A DNA stretch of 64,000 bases from Spirodela intermedia. Lineage: Eukaryota > Streptophyta > Magnoliopsida > Alismatales > Araceae. The notes under the pieces were generated by a model. It worked only from the letters and a program-made list of their open reading frames with translations, searched no databases and was not told the origin of the DNA. Position numbers and translations under genes: made by a program. Shown one piece after another: positions 1 through 11,954 of this stretch. Position 1 is the first letter of the stretch. Each line of letters starts with the position of its first letter. The stretch is taken from NCBI GenBank assembly GCA_902729315.2, contig LR746266.1, positions 4,102,759 through 4,166,758 of the forward strand. The letters are read 5' to 3'.

Positions 1-123
1 AGATTGAAGGAGACGGGGATGGTGGATCTTGGCGACGTTTTCTTGAGCTATGGGGAGAAAATGGTGACCAGAGACAGGAGGAGAAGTGCTCCCCTTTTGG
101 ACGACGAGCCCGAGTTGGACTAA
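1..123 (+). CDS. 3' end of an unidentified protein-coding gene (partial)
   Basis: Frame 1 is open from the left edge to a TAA at 121-123. It gives about 40 residues, rich in charged amino acids, with an acidic end (LLDDEPELD). I do not recognise the protein. It could be the last exon of a gene that begins outside the window or a chance open frame; the charged composition and GC-rich sequence mildly favour a real exon. No domain can be assigned. Confidence 0.3.
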   Translation, partial: RLKETGMVDLGDVFLSYGEKMVTRDRRRSAPLLDDEPELD

Positions 124-1297
124 GCCTGGCGCCCCTATTGGAGCCATGGCTGTCAGAGAACATAAGTGATGAGGGTTCTCGTTCTACCGCCACACTAAGG
201 TGTTTGATGCAATGCCAATAACCGATTCTCGATTAGGCAGTAACCCATCTATCATCCTGCTCGAAGGGCACGCGCAGCCGGGCCCAGCGAAGATTCCTTC
301 TGGTCGGCACTTGCGGGGGGCTCCTTTGACTTGTCTCCGTTGACTTCTCGTTATTATGGTTTGCGTCAACGTACAGCAAACCCTGAGTGGACGCTGCGAA
401 GGCAGTAAGAAGGCGAAGCCTAAAATTTCCCCCTTCCCAGCCAAAACCCATCAGAGCCCAATTCCAGCCCACATACTCACCCAGCCAGACCCATTGACAT
501 ATCCTGCGTAGTCCGAGTTCGATTTCTCTCTTCTCGTCACTGCACTCTCAAGATTCGACGACTGGTCTGAAGCAGAGCGATATAAACTATCAGCGTATCC
601 GATTGAGGAGTTGCGTTCGACCATACGAACACTGCAAATAGCTACCATGTGACATATCTTATCGTACTCCATCATCTATTTTTGTTGCATTTTTTTTCCA
701 GCAATGCACGACGTAAATTGAAGATCTATCCATCCCTCTCAAGTCGTGTGTTAGCAAGTCACAAACGCTGATAGCTGTATTCCAGGGGAATCTTACTCAG
801 GCTGGTTTAGGTTCAAGGATTGTCAGAGCCCTTTGTACTGAATGGCAAAACCAAGGCGGGAGAAGTGAAATAGGACGCAGGAAAGCGTTACCCTTATCCC
901 ATGATCATCGTCTGGAGTTTCATCATCAAGCGCAAATTACAGCACTCCATTTAATGCTCCAAAGGTGCGCTCGGATTCAACATGAAACTGCAAGTAAAGA
1001 AGTTGCCCAATCTGCCTCCCGAACTATCCTGAATTTCCTGGACTGCTACCCCAGAGGAAGTCAGAACCAACCACGACGCAATGATGATATACACAGAAGA
1101 GAGTCAACCATCGTTGGGAAAGTCAGCGGGGTGGAAATATCTTTAAAAGCGTGAACTTTGCCACCATCGTGCTTATTACCATGTGAAAATCTGGAGGTGA
1201 GGCCATCCGCAGCCAGTCTGCGAGTAAACCAGCACTTAACACCGTGGGTGGGTCAACTAGTTCTTCAGAAACACAGAATGAAGTGAAGAAGGGTACC
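124..1297. other. Intergenic stretch, no gene recognised
   Basis: This stretch holds the presumed 3' flank of the left-edge gene and the 3' flank of the PPR gene on the minus strand. The open frames seen here on both strands are short, match nothing I know and overlap one another. I see no RNA gene or transposon signature. Confidence 0.5.
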
Positions 1298-4200
1298 TCA
1301 GGCATTGTTCATGCTGTAATCAAGGTTGAAGAGCATCTCCCTCCGGAATTCGCTGCCTAGCCTGTAACTAAGCTTTCTCGCCAGTGACTCCACCTGATCA
1401 TTACTGTCAAAGTCCAGCTCCCTCACACATCGCCGCCGGACCTTTCGGAGGACTTCCTTATCAGGGACAAAACCAGCCTCCACCTGCTCCAAGGTCCGGA
1501 CTAAAGGGTCAGTTCTGACAGTTTGCAGAAATAACATATTAGTTATATGCCCCTCCTATCATTGAACGAGAGGAGGTGATGGAGGGAAGTCAAACCATCT
1601 CATCGATCACAGAGAGTGCGGCTTTCTGATCCTTATTCACCAGATGGGCGTTGACAAGCAGCAGATATGTTGTCGAGTTTGGCTTCACACCCAGACCGGT
1701 CATGTGTTCGAAGACCCTCGAAGCCTCAAAAGTCTGTACGCCATTAGAACACACGATGAGCCCCAAATAGGAAATGGGAAACAAAGAGCCCTTGAAAATC
1801 ACCATCAGATGCTATCCAAATGTGTCCCAGAGCAAGCGCTGACCTTCTTGACCTTTCCAAAGGCACTCATCAGAGCATTGTAGGAATGGATATCAGGTGC
1901 CAACCCGAAAGTGCCTGAGATAGCCTCGAAAGTCTGGTAGGCGCGATCGAGGTCCCATATGTTACCGCAACCTAATATAACACAATTCAGAGCGGCGACC
2001 GATTTGTAAGGCTGATCAGTACGGCTTAGGTTTTCTAGCTGGAAATAGACCTGAGATTTTTACATAAACTAAAATTAGTATAAGTATATACATCGCAGCA
2101 TAGAATTATCACCCTGAAAATGACAAATTTGGAGACCAGCTTACTGTGTCCAGAGTGGCAAAGCCATTCTTGCAGCATGCAACGACCAACGGATGCAGGG
2201 ATGTGAACGGAGAGAAGAGATCTTCTGTTCCAGGAGATTGCCCATATGCTGTTTCAAATTCATTCAGGGTACTGAAAGCCCGCTGAAGGTTTCCCAAAGA
2301 GGCATGAGCGTGGATTTTTCCAAGGTAAGACTCTGCTGTAGGCAGCCTTTTACCACGCAAGGAACGCCTAAGGATCGACCAAGAGGCATCCAAGAGAGAG
2401 GAGTTATACGTCCTCGCTGCAACACTAAGTGCTGAGACTACCAACCCTTCGTCTGCAGAGAGGAGAACGGGCGGCCTGGCGTTCTCCCCTCGAACGATCC
2501 ATCGGGCAAGGAACTCCAGAGCGAAGTAGCTTAGTTTACTATGGTCAGCCTGAAAGGCGACATCTGCAATGTAGTTGCACAGAGCCCAGGGAGGACAAAG
2601 AGCCTTGTTCTGATCCATTGTCTAGAAATAGACATATTTCCATATGAGTAGGACCCCTTAACAAAAGAGATAGAAAAAATGAAAAGGTATCTGACTGACT
2701 GCAAAGGCAGTGTGAGAACTAAGGACGACCCTTCTAGTCAGAAGTTACAGGGTTTTGGAGTAATATGAACCTTGTTGGCAAGATTTGGGTCAGAACCCAA
2801 GATGGGTAGAGTATTGTCGCAAGCCACCATGGAGGAGATTGAGAAATAGGGGGTGGTTCAATGGAGTAAATATTAAGGCAACATTGATTCGGTAAACAGG
2901 GGTAGCTGAAAGTAAATAATTACCTTGCATTTCTCTATCACAGATGTCAATGCGTCCAATCTTCCGGCACTTATGCAGCTCCGTACACAGGTCGTGAACA
3001 CATTGATCGACAACACATGACCATTTTTCAGCGCTAGATCTATGTATTTCAACGCCGAATCAATCTGATTCGCCGAAAGCAGCAACCCAGTGACCAAGTT
3101 ATATGATTCGTCATCGGGGAAGGAATTGGTCCCTGTCTGCAGCATCCTGACGTCAATAAATAGAGAATTCATCATAGAAGCGGATGGCATGATTCAGCAT
3201 TTGAGAGAGAATAAAGCTGATCGGAAAACTATCTATTCACTCTCAATGGGAACAGAGATCCGCCGTCGTCCAAAAAGAACACAACGAGCAGAGATGGCAC
3301 AAGATTACCTCCAACAGTGTAGATTGAAGTTTGAGCATTCCAACGTCAAAAAAAGGGATCACGAACAAGTCAAATGCAGACAAAAATTGCAGCCCATCTG
3401 TCCCAGCGACGATAAAACCACAGGCATGGATCAAAGTATGGGAATATGATTTAGAAAGACTGTGATGAGATGCCGATTTTCAGTTAAATACAAAAAATTG
3501 AGGAATTTCTTCGCTGGAAGTCTCGGAATGAAACCGATTATGTCTTTACTCTGGACTATAACAATTCCCTACCTTGCAAGGTGAAACTGAGAATGATGTG
3601 GACGATCAGACAGAACGAGCAGATTTCATCTGATGCATAAAATGCAGGAAGAACGTACGTTGAAGATAATTCATGAAGACCGAATCCTCGAATAGAAAAT
3701 GGAGCAAACTGATGGCAGAGACTGGGAAGATTTTTCGGCATTCGGCCAACCATCTTCCATTCAAAAGAGAAGCTCCCTTCTGAGTCTTGTTTTTCATTTT
3801 AATGATCTGAGAAAATGGGAACGGGTACCTCAAATGGATACCAAAGACCAGACAAGGAAGAGGTTCCCTCACCGATCAAGCAGCTTCTGCGCAGCTTCAC
3901 TCTCTCCAGTCTTACACATGGCTTTGAGGACCAGGTTGTAGGAGGCAGTATTGGGTGAAACCTCGTACTCCTCCATCTGCGCCACGAGGTCTAGAAGCTC
4001 CCCGGCAGAGGCGTCCAGCATGAAGTTGGCTCTGAGATAGTTGTTGAAGAGGTCCACGTCGGGTCTGTTGGGCTTGCCATTGCTGTCCAGCGTCCGGATC
4101 CAGAACTCGAACAGCTGTCTCATGTCCGACCACCTCTGCGTGGCCGTCCAGTCTGCGAACACGTTCATCAGGCTCTCAGCGTCGAGCGTCTGCGAGAAGG

Positions 4201-4498
4201 CCTGGATCTTCGCGGAGCTTGTAGAGGCTGAAGAAAGCCCCATCCCCACGGGGACGAGGAAGGAACCCGATGTGCCGAGGCTAGGACTCCTCCAGTTGTT
4301 ATCCTGGTACAGAGGACTCCCCGAGGAAGGCCTTGGCGGAAGTGGAGTGGGCTCAGAGGGAGCGGAGGGCTCTAACGGCTGCGGCTCCTGAGAGAGCGAA
4401 GGGGAAGAGGAGATCCGGCGAAGGCAGGTGAGATTGAACGTCCTAGAAAACAGCACGCCCACCTGCCCCCGCCCCACCGTCGCCATCTTCCCCGCCAT
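1298..4498 (-). CDS. Mitochondrial pentatricopeptide repeat (PPR) protein, At1g26460-like
   Basis: The family binds organellar RNA and acts in mitochondria or plastids. Exon 1 (4498-3873) starts MAGKMATVGRG and has an Arg/Ser-rich targeting-like N-terminus. It then has a Pro-rich segment (PPRPSSGSPLYQDN) and the first PPR units (NTASYNLVLKAMCKTGESEA). Further exons lie at about 3149-2928 (DDESYNLVTGLLLSANQI), 2624-2145 (NKALCPPWALCNYIADVA), about 2045-1880 (SVAALNCVILGCGNIWDL), about 1770-1590 (FEASRVFEHMTGLGVKPN) and about 1520-1298, ending LFNLDYSMNNA and a TGA. Order, length (about 620 residues) and segments fit the Arabidopsis At1g26460 type as I recall it. The ATG at 4498 is chosen because the frame upstream has only a GTG; 4486 is a second in-frame ATG. 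Inner splice sites were placed by eye. The specific RNA target cannot be read from the sequence. Confidence 0.88.
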
Positions 4499-6200
4499 TG
4501 TCGAGCTCGAGCCCGAGCTCGATCGACGTCCACTGTTCCTCACTAGGGTTTAGAACGGCGGTCGCCAGGAAATGGATACGAGGACCGGCCTTTCTGTCTG
4601 ATATCGGATTTCGACCTGGTAACTAAAACCTCTCTCTCTCTCTCTCCCCTCTCTCCCTCTCTCTCTCTCCCTCCTCCCCAGTTCCCACTACCCCTAATTA
4701 GTCTCAAACATTTTCGCACGATTATTCTCTGATTAAGACATCACGCAGGTCAAACTCATTATCAACCGAGTTAAATCCAGTCTCTTTGGAAAATATGATT
4801 TACGTGCTGCAATTTAATTTAAAATCAATATTTTCATTCCCCAAAATAGAGCAGAAATTGATAAAAAAGACTACTCGAACTAATAAATAAATCGATAATA
4901 TATAGTGCCTAGACCGCTTCATATGAGTTAAACCCGGAATCCCCAAGCCCACGTCTCGCATAAACAAACCCCGTTTTGTGCCAGCTATGTAATAAAATTA
5001 TATTCTAAGATTTTATAAAAAAATATTCACCCTTCTTCACAAAGAAATCTAGAATATCTTACTAAATAGAAAAAAAATAAAGGAGCAAAAATGAGGATTT
5101 TATATCATTCAGATGATAGATGGACTCGTATTGGTTATTTGTCATCGAATTTAATTTTATGGAGGAGAAAATAATTTCTTTTTTCTTGAAAATAAGAGCA
5201 AGGTAGAACTTTGTACGAGACCATTTGTAAAATTCGCATTTGAAAAAGTGGAACGTGCAACACACGATTGGACTGGGGAGTATTTCCCTCATTTTCCTTA
5301 ATATCGTGTCACAAAAACAAGCCTGAAATTTTGTTAAAAAACCCTCTCTCTCTCTCCCTCGCTTTCTCTCTCTAGCCTCTGTGTATACAACGGTCTTATA
5401 CCTGGACCGGAGAAGAAATAATTAATAAATGCAACTATTTTGTCCTCTTCATTCCGGCCTACAAAGAACACTGAAGATTATTCTACCACTTTACTCTCCT
5501 GAATTAAAAAAAAATAAAATCAAGAAAGCTTTAGCTGCATTTCGTCTTCAACCATCCCAAATATTTCGTCTACCCTGAGAATGAAGGCAAATACATCGCA
5601 TTAGGTTTGATATACGAGGAAAAGGAGAACTGTAAACCATTGAACGATACAAAAATAAATAAAAAATATTAGTAATTACTATAGATCTAGGAAAAAATTG
5701 AAAGTATTAAAAAAACCTAAAACCCGATGGTCAGAATCAATAATTTCCGCTGTTCATGTATGATTACCTCATTATGTCAACATTCACATCTGAGATCCAT
5801 GCTGTTAGATAAACCTGCAAACCATACGGCATAGCCCATAAACACCCATTAAACTGAAAGGAGACCCTCGGCCAATCATCCCAAGGTATTTACAGAAAAC
5901 TTTGTACAATCACAGTAATAATCATTATAATCGTTCCACATTATTCGAAAAAATAATATCACCTGGTGTAAATAGATGTGATCTACTCTACTTGTATTCA
6001 GTTAGTTCTTCCTCATATGAGCTAACAGCTTTAGTATAGCATTAGATCGCACGACAAACTCCAAAAGTCAGCTCAGAAGTAATACTGTTGTCGGACTAAT
6101 CTCACATTGTTCGTGAAAACAATGTGAGATTCTAACGATCAATGAAGAAAAATAGTTTTAATCATAATGATCAATGACTCTGAATTAAATTTTGTGCCAC
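4499..6200. other. Intergenic: PPR promoter side and AT-rich spacer
   Basis: CT-rich tracts at about 4632-4676 lie just upstream of the PPR start, where plant core promoters often have pyrimidine patches. A second CT tract is at about 5344-5376. The rest is AT-rich with stops in all frames. The only structured element seen is the perfect inverted repeat at 6098-6131, annotated separately. Confidence 0.5.
6098..6131. repeat. Perfect 14-bp inverted repeat with 6-nt loop
   Basis: The left arm AATCTCACATTGTT (6098-6111) and right arm AACAATGTGAGATT (6118-6131) are exact reverse complements around the loop cgtgaa. The site lies about 70 bases beyond the stop codon of the minus-strand gene ending at 6201, so it may fall in that gene's 3' UTR. 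It could be an RNA hairpin, the core of a small inverted-repeat transposon, or chance. Confidence 0.6.
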
Positions 6201-9200
6201 TCAGAAGGGAGGAAGCCATACGTGCAAAGTTTCTCGTGTTGGGTTACGATTGATCTGCTCTGTTGCAGGGTTATTAGATTGGAAGCCTCTTATTCTTGGC
6301 GGATTTGGCTGAAATCTCTCCCTGCAAAGCAGATCGACCGTGTTTAAGTCGTTGAATTCTCCCTCATAAAGCTCAATTGACCAGTTTCGTTCGTCAGCTT
6401 GAGCTCCTTGAGCATCTTGACATGCAATAGACAGCAGCTGTAGAACAATCAACCGCTGAGCAAGAAGCAGACACCAGAAGTTGTGAGATGTAAGAAAGAA
6501 TTTCCAAAGGGGGACGAATCTATTGGGCACATCCACAAAGATATAGACACTAGATGTTCCATGAATGGGTTGGAACTGGTTACCTTTAAGCTTATCTCTA
6601 CTGCAAACATGTCAATAAGCTCCTGTGCCAGTTTCTCTGAAATCGTTTGGAGATCAACAAAGATACGATTACATTGTAGAAACTAATTGGTAGGATGGAT
6701 TAAAGAGGAAAAAAATTGTCCAAGTACCTCAATTATATTAGGGGAAATCAAGTAAAATACATTCCATCGAGGAAAAGATAAGTTAAAGATAGTAGTGAGC
6801 GAAATTATCCTGAACTCTCAGATAGCACGAGATTATACTGTATGACAAGATTAGTTGCTATATGTCAATGGGTCTTATGGAAAAATGAACCCTGTTTCTA
6901 TCCACGTGATATTCGCCCATGTACCTGGCATCACTGGAACAGACTGGCCTTGGCAGGCAACTAGAGATAAACTTCACCAAAGTCTAGGGCTTTTTGTAGA
7001 TATAATTGGCCCATCAAAGAAAACAACGATACTCCCTCCAAGTAATCCAATCATACGGAAAATATGAAGAGTGATGCTACCTTTTAAAGGAAAAACCATA
7101 TTGGTAAACTTACCAATATAGGAAATTTGATACAGGAAGAACAAAGAACAGATAAACTTACCAAAATATGGTAGTGCCCATGATGTGAAAACTGGAACAC
7201 CCCCACCATCTCCAGGATCATCATTGTCTTGAGAGAGTTGACTGAATTGTACAAGTGGAGAAGCACTGGATCCCTTCAGATAACATCGCATGGAGTCACG
7301 TGCCTTTGTAAATTGAGACACAGCATCAACCTGCAGAGAACCCATGATCGACAGGGGATCCAACATGAGTTACAGATTAATACTTTGGAGCTATGGAAAA
7401 ATACGATAATTACACATAAAAGAAGGGACTCTTTAAATGTGTCCCAAACATAGTTCAATTTGAAAATACCTCGAATTTGGTATCATAATTGACATTAAGA
7501 AACCCGGAGAACTATCACAGAGAAGGTTGATAGTATACGGTGCTCAGAAAATGAAAAAAAAAGGACTAAACACAGAGTGTTGCCTCATCTAAACCCACCC
7601 TTTCAAAATCGATTTGGTAATACAAGGACAGGAAGAATCTTTGGTCAAGTGAGAATATGGTGAACAACAGAAGGGCTGAACCAAAAAAGAGAAACCCCGG
7701 TGCTCTACTTAATATTAATGCTGGTACCAATATTCCAGAGGAGATTAAACGATATTAGCATATGAAAGAGAACTATTCGTCGACATAGTTATCACACTAT
7801 CTCAAACATAGGATTTTAGAGATATGAGCGACATTGGCGCCTCTTCCAATGCATTCCATATCATCAATGATCCAAATATATCTAGGCCAAGTCCTGGAAA
7901 TAAATCCAAATTATGCCGAAGAATACTGTTTCTGACATAGTATATAGTTGAGCATGCTTACCAGATCCTTGTAAGAGGATAAAAGCTTTCTTTGGCATAG
8001 TTCCTGAGTCAAAAGAAAAAAATCGAAGAAAAGCATCATCAATTATACGAAAAACACTTCACAACATTTTGAAGAATGTACAAAATTAAAATTCAGAGCG
8101 AGTCGCAGAGGATTCTCTTAGGAATTCTGTAGAACCCGGCATCAGTGTAGGATTAAATTTTTTTTCCCAGAAATGATGGCTTCAGAGAGGAATACATAAG
8201 GAAATATGTGGATGGTTACTTCACTAAAGTACTATCTTTCGGACCTGAATAATAATTACTAGCCAAAAAAGTGCCTTATTTTCAGCAGAATTTTGTTTCA
8301 CCTGTATTCATGTATTAAGCTTCGACTTATCCTTTTCACCTCAATGGATATAAACCTCCGCACCTTCTATCAAAATTGTTTCTCTCTGAAAAGTCATTAC
8401 CAGTTCTTCGTGCGTGGAAGTTAAAACTAGAGTACGAACTCTTGAAAACTTTTGTCTCTCCTCGTCGTGTACTATTGAGCCCTTCTTAGAATGTGGACCT
8501 TGCTCACTGAAATCCTGTGAATATGAGGAGGACTGTTATTTAAGCCATCAAACCCTCCAAAATCAGGCGGGAATGTTCGTCGTCATTTCTACGGAAGTGA
8601 GACCTTATTCTCCTGTAAGGCTTCTAAACTATTGGGCAGAGAGTCATGTCGGTAACAATCATCACTGAGTGAATAATGGCTTCTCGAGTGATAATACTAA
8701 ACACCAGTGACGCATATACAGCATACACGCCTCCTCGCGAGCTCATTGTTCATTTTTAAGAAATAAACGATGATTTACTTCTCAAACGCTCCGTGAACGA
8801 CGCGAGGTGAAGTAGTGATACCTGCTTCCGCTCCAACTTCTCGCAAGCGTTCTCCCGAATCATGGGCATGTCCTTGAGCACGCCTAAATTCATCTCCGGC
8901 ATATACCTGACCTAAAAAAAACAAAATATCGTCGACAAAGGAGCTCCATCTCCCAGCCATGTCCAACGGGTACCTCCACCCGAAATTAAGCAAAACATTG
9001 TGATTCTTCCTCGAACTCAATACTTGCCTCCGAGAAAGGTAGGCGTTGACTAGCGCAGTCGCGCTAGCCCTCCCCTCTGAGGACGCCGAGACCCACCGCC
9101 CCCTGCAAGAGACCAGTCTCGACCACTGGTTCCTCAGATTCCGTTGAGCCGCAGGCCTCCACAACCGCGACCTCGACGAAGACTGAGAGCCGGCTACCAA

Positions 9201-9275
9201 GTTGGTGCCGGAAGAAACGACAGGTGTTCGAGCTTCGGGCTCTTCTCCGCCGGCATGGGAAACCGGAGATTCCAT
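6201..9275 (-). CDS. Conserved-looking plant protein of unknown function, six exons
   Basis: I do not recognise this protein, but six exons join in phase with GT/AG borders: 9275-9024, 8911-8822, 8003-7962, 7330-7162, 6636-6584 and 6455-6201, for 286 residues. Visible segments are a Ser/Arg-rich N-terminus (about residues 1-65), ALVNAYLSRRQ, RYMPEMNLGVLKDMPMIREN, a basic segment CEKLERKQELCQRKLLSSYK, a Gly-rich loop NDDPGDGGGVPVFTSW, and a helix-like stretch KLAQELIDMFAVEISLKRL. The tail is polar and ends LHVWLPPF. No signal peptide, membrane span or catalytic motif is evident. Alternating charged and hydrophobic helices suggest a mostly helical protein, possibly a partner in a complex (inference only). 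The ATG at 9275 opens the frame that splices correctly; two other frames are open here and were not used. Confidence 0.68.
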
Positions 9276-10117
9276 CGCTGCACCACCGGGAAGAAGACGG
9301 CCCCGAAGATGTTCCTCTCCACAACGATCCTTTCACAGTTCGCCGAAAGCCGACCGTCAGATAAAATACTCCGCGGAGCATGGTACATACTGCTTAATGG
9401 GCCGCCATTTCTTATTGGTTACTGCGGTCCGACTACTAAAGTGGGTCGCATTATATTTCTGCGGGAATATGGGAAATTATTCTAGAAGTCCTTTTAAAAT
9501 TACACATTTGCAGTCTCAGGTGATATTATATTTTGGTGTATGAGACTTGGAAATGTCTTGCGTGGAGTCAGAGTCAACACACCAATTTTAGCTATTCAGA
9601 TCAGTCAAAGGTTGTACGATTTAAACGTTCGATAAATATATAAAAAAAACAGGTCACCGAGGATACAGTTTAATCGATAATTCATTCTTATTTTAATCAA
9701 ATATCCTCCTTATTTTCTTCTCTTTTTTTTTCGTCGGATGGAACTCTGAAAACTGGAATGTACTTCGGATCACGTTAAGTTGTTCTTCCCTTCATTAAAA
9801 AAAAAAACACCTCGTAGTGGGACAAAAATCATTCCATTAAAAGGATGATTAACATATTTAGAACATTTTCGAGTGAAGAATTGCACGATTTTTTGCGTTG
9901 TTGCATGGAATGGTCAACGATCCATACGTAGATACCACGGCATTAAGTTCGACCGACTCTCGAAATAATCCTCTTAGAAGAGTACGACACGAAGGAGTTC
10001 TCGAGTGATCCTGTCCTGGTCCACGGTTGACCCCATAAATCATTGGTCAAAGCACGATACAGAAGAAATCTGCAACCGATATCTGCTTCTCGAGAAAATT
10101 ACACCGGAAGCAAGAAA
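9276..10117. other. Intergenic, upstream of the unknown gene
   Basis: The first 120 bases continue the GC-rich 5' region of the minus-strand gene. Beyond that the sequence is AT-rich with several A runs. I see no gene here; short open frames on the plus strand at 9144-9543 are shadows of the GC-rich exon. Confidence 0.45.
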
Positions 10118-10119
10118 AG

Positions 10120-10177
<58 letters not shown>

Positions 10178-10199
10178 AGATATATAGATATATGTATAT
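10118..10199. repeat. Compound microsatellite (CT)n(TA)n(GATATA)n
   Basis: A CT run passes into TA repeats and then GATATA units. It ends less than 10 bases from the stop codon of the minus-strand bHLH gene, so it probably lies in that gene's 3' UTR. Confidence 0.9.
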
Positions 10200-10207
10200 G
10201 TATCTAA

Positions 10208-10468
10208 TTATCTACCGGGAGATCCGTAGAGCTCTACTAAAACCCGCAGGGTGTCGACACAAGTCCTCAGCCGGATGATGTAGTTGGCCGTCTCCTCGAA
10301 CAGACGATCCGCCACCGCCGCGGCGTTTCCGCCCCCGCAGGAGGGCATCAGCTCGCTCAACGCCCGCAGCCTCTGGGAGACCGCCTCGTCCTCCGAGACG
10401 TCCCACCGCCGGCGGCAGCGGCGGCGGCGTCGCTCCGCCTTCTTCCCCTCCCTCGCTCTTCTCTTCAT
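10208..10468 (-). CDS. Atypical (non-DNA-binding) bHLH protein, PAR/UPB1/IBH1-like
   Basis: The 86-residue product has a basic run (KKAERRRRRCRRRWD, about residues 8-22) followed by a helix-loop-helix (SQRLRALSELMPSC, then ADRLFEETANYIIRLR and VDTLRVLVELYG). The family's DNA-contacting Glu/Arg pattern is absent, as in the small HLH proteins PAR1/2, UPBEAT1 and IBH1. Members dimerise with other bHLH factors and restrain growth responses. Which subclass this belongs to cannot be settled by eye. The ATG at 10468 is the only ATG near the conserved part; the same frame stays open upstream to 10912 but starts there with GTG, so a longer N-terminus from an upstream exon is possible. The gene is very GC-rich and has no intron in this span. 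Two G-boxes lie upstream. Confidence 0.75.
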   Translation of the reverse strand: MKRRAREGKKAERRRRRCRRRWDVSEDEAVSQRLRALSELMPSCGGGNAAAVADRLFEETANYIIRLRTCVDTLRVLVELYGSPGR

Positions 10469-10794
10469 GCCGCTGCTGCCACCTAGTTTCTCTTGCGGTG
10501 GCCCTTGAGAAGTAGTAGGAGAGGAGGAAGAAGAGAAGCCCTCCACGTTATGGAGCCTCGCGCTAGCCCACGCGGGTGTCAGATTCTTCCTCTCGCGAGG
10601 GCCGCGCAGGGTGCCGGAGACGGCGGCGGGCCCCGCGCTTTTTGACCGGAGCCGGCGCCCGGCCGGCGCGCGGGGGGCAGAGCGGGTCAGCAGCGCCGCG
10701 GCACGCCGGGGGACGACAAGCGGCGTGCGATGTGAAAGAGGGCCCCTAGAGGCGGCGCCTCGTGCCCAACGACAGCGCGTTTGGGGCCTCGAGG

Positions 10795-10864
10795 CACGTG
10801 GGAATAGCGCGCGGCATTCAAACAGCAGTACGGACGAGGCAGACTCCCTACTCGACCTCACGTG
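10795..10864 (-). promoter_or_regulatory. Two perfect G-boxes (CACGTG) upstream of the bHLH gene
   Basis: CACGTG occurs at 10795-10800 and again at 10859-10864, about 330 and 390 bases upstream of the bHLH start. G-boxes are bound by bHLH (including PIF) and bZIP factors. PAR-type genes are known shade and light targets, so light or hormone control is a reasonable inference. A CT tract and CACACA follow at about 10890-10915. Confidence 0.55.
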
Positions 10865-11501
10865 TGGCCGCGCCTGATTCAACAGTCTCCCCCCCCTCTC
10901 TCTCTCACACACACGGTCCTACTCTGCACGAAACAAGCAAATAAAATAATATAAATTGCCCATTTATTTTCACAGCTGTTTACTTTTTATCCAAATGGCA
11001 TTAAAAGTAAATTCCTATTTTTCAGATACTAAAAAAATACAATTATGAAAATTCTGATGAATTTCGTTAGGTATTTTTTGGTTTCAGCCCTCCAAAAGAA
11101 TAGTTCCAATTCTTTTATACTGGGATCCCAACGCTCCACAAATTTTCACTCTCTATTTTTTAGTCAATTTTCCTTTAAAATTATTTATTTTCCATTTTCC
11201 GGTGTTAAAATGAATAAATTGTCTTTGTTTTTTCAGTGGTTAACCTGAGGTCAAATAAGGTGATTCACCGGTTGTTAAATAAAAAAAGGATACGGAATTA
11301 AAAGAATTAAAATATAAAGACGAGCAGAGGGTGGTGGGATATATTAATAATTATAACACATTAATTAAATACAGTAACAATTTAATATATCATTTTAAAA
11401 AAAAGGATATTTAGTTAAAAAACGAGAAATATTTGCGTGAGGGTGTATGCACCAAGTTCTTACCAGTAATAACATGGCCCGTCGCCGAGTCCAAGTCTAA
11501 T

Positions 11502-11568
11502 TGGGCCGACTTATATGGGCTTCATTTTGACGGCATGGCCCAATACAATTTTGGGCTTGCCCGGCCCA
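11502..11568 (+). promoter_or_regulatory. Cluster of five site II elements (TGGGCY)
   Basis: TGGGCC at 11502, TGGGCT at 11516 and 11552, and the reverse form GGCCCA at 11537 and 11563 lie within 67 bases. TCP factors bind such motifs in promoters of genes expressed in dividing cells. The cluster precedes the GC-rich stretch at 11580-11955 that I take as the 5' UTR exon of the F-box gene. Confidence 0.5.
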
Positions 11569-11954
11569 TGCTCAGCCGAAGACTGACAATCCTCCTTGGA
11601 GTCGGGCGACGCTGAGTGGATATCCCATCCATCCGTCTTCTTCCGGGCATTGAAGGGCCGGATGGGTCCCCCTTCCGTGGTGGTTATCCGAGCCCGACGA
11701 AGATCCGAATCGGTGGAAGTCGGCCCATTGTCTCAACGGCTACGATTTACTGGGATTATCGTTCGGACGGGGATGCTTGTGGGGACCTCGTCACAGGCTT
11801 GTTTTTCTCTCGCCTTTTTCGCCGTCCACGTTCCATCAACCCCGCCGATGAAAGGAGTCGGTTTTTCTTCTTGTTCTTCGTCTTCATCTTCGGTTCTTTC
11901 CCGTCTCTTTCGGGGCGTTTCGACGTTGATTCCGTGTCCGGCGTGGACAAGCGG

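Noticed and set aside
7850-7905. Possible additional exon of the unknown gene
   Set aside because: An acceptor and readable residues are present, but the phase does not fit between the exons at 8003-7962 and 7330-7162, which join directly in phase.
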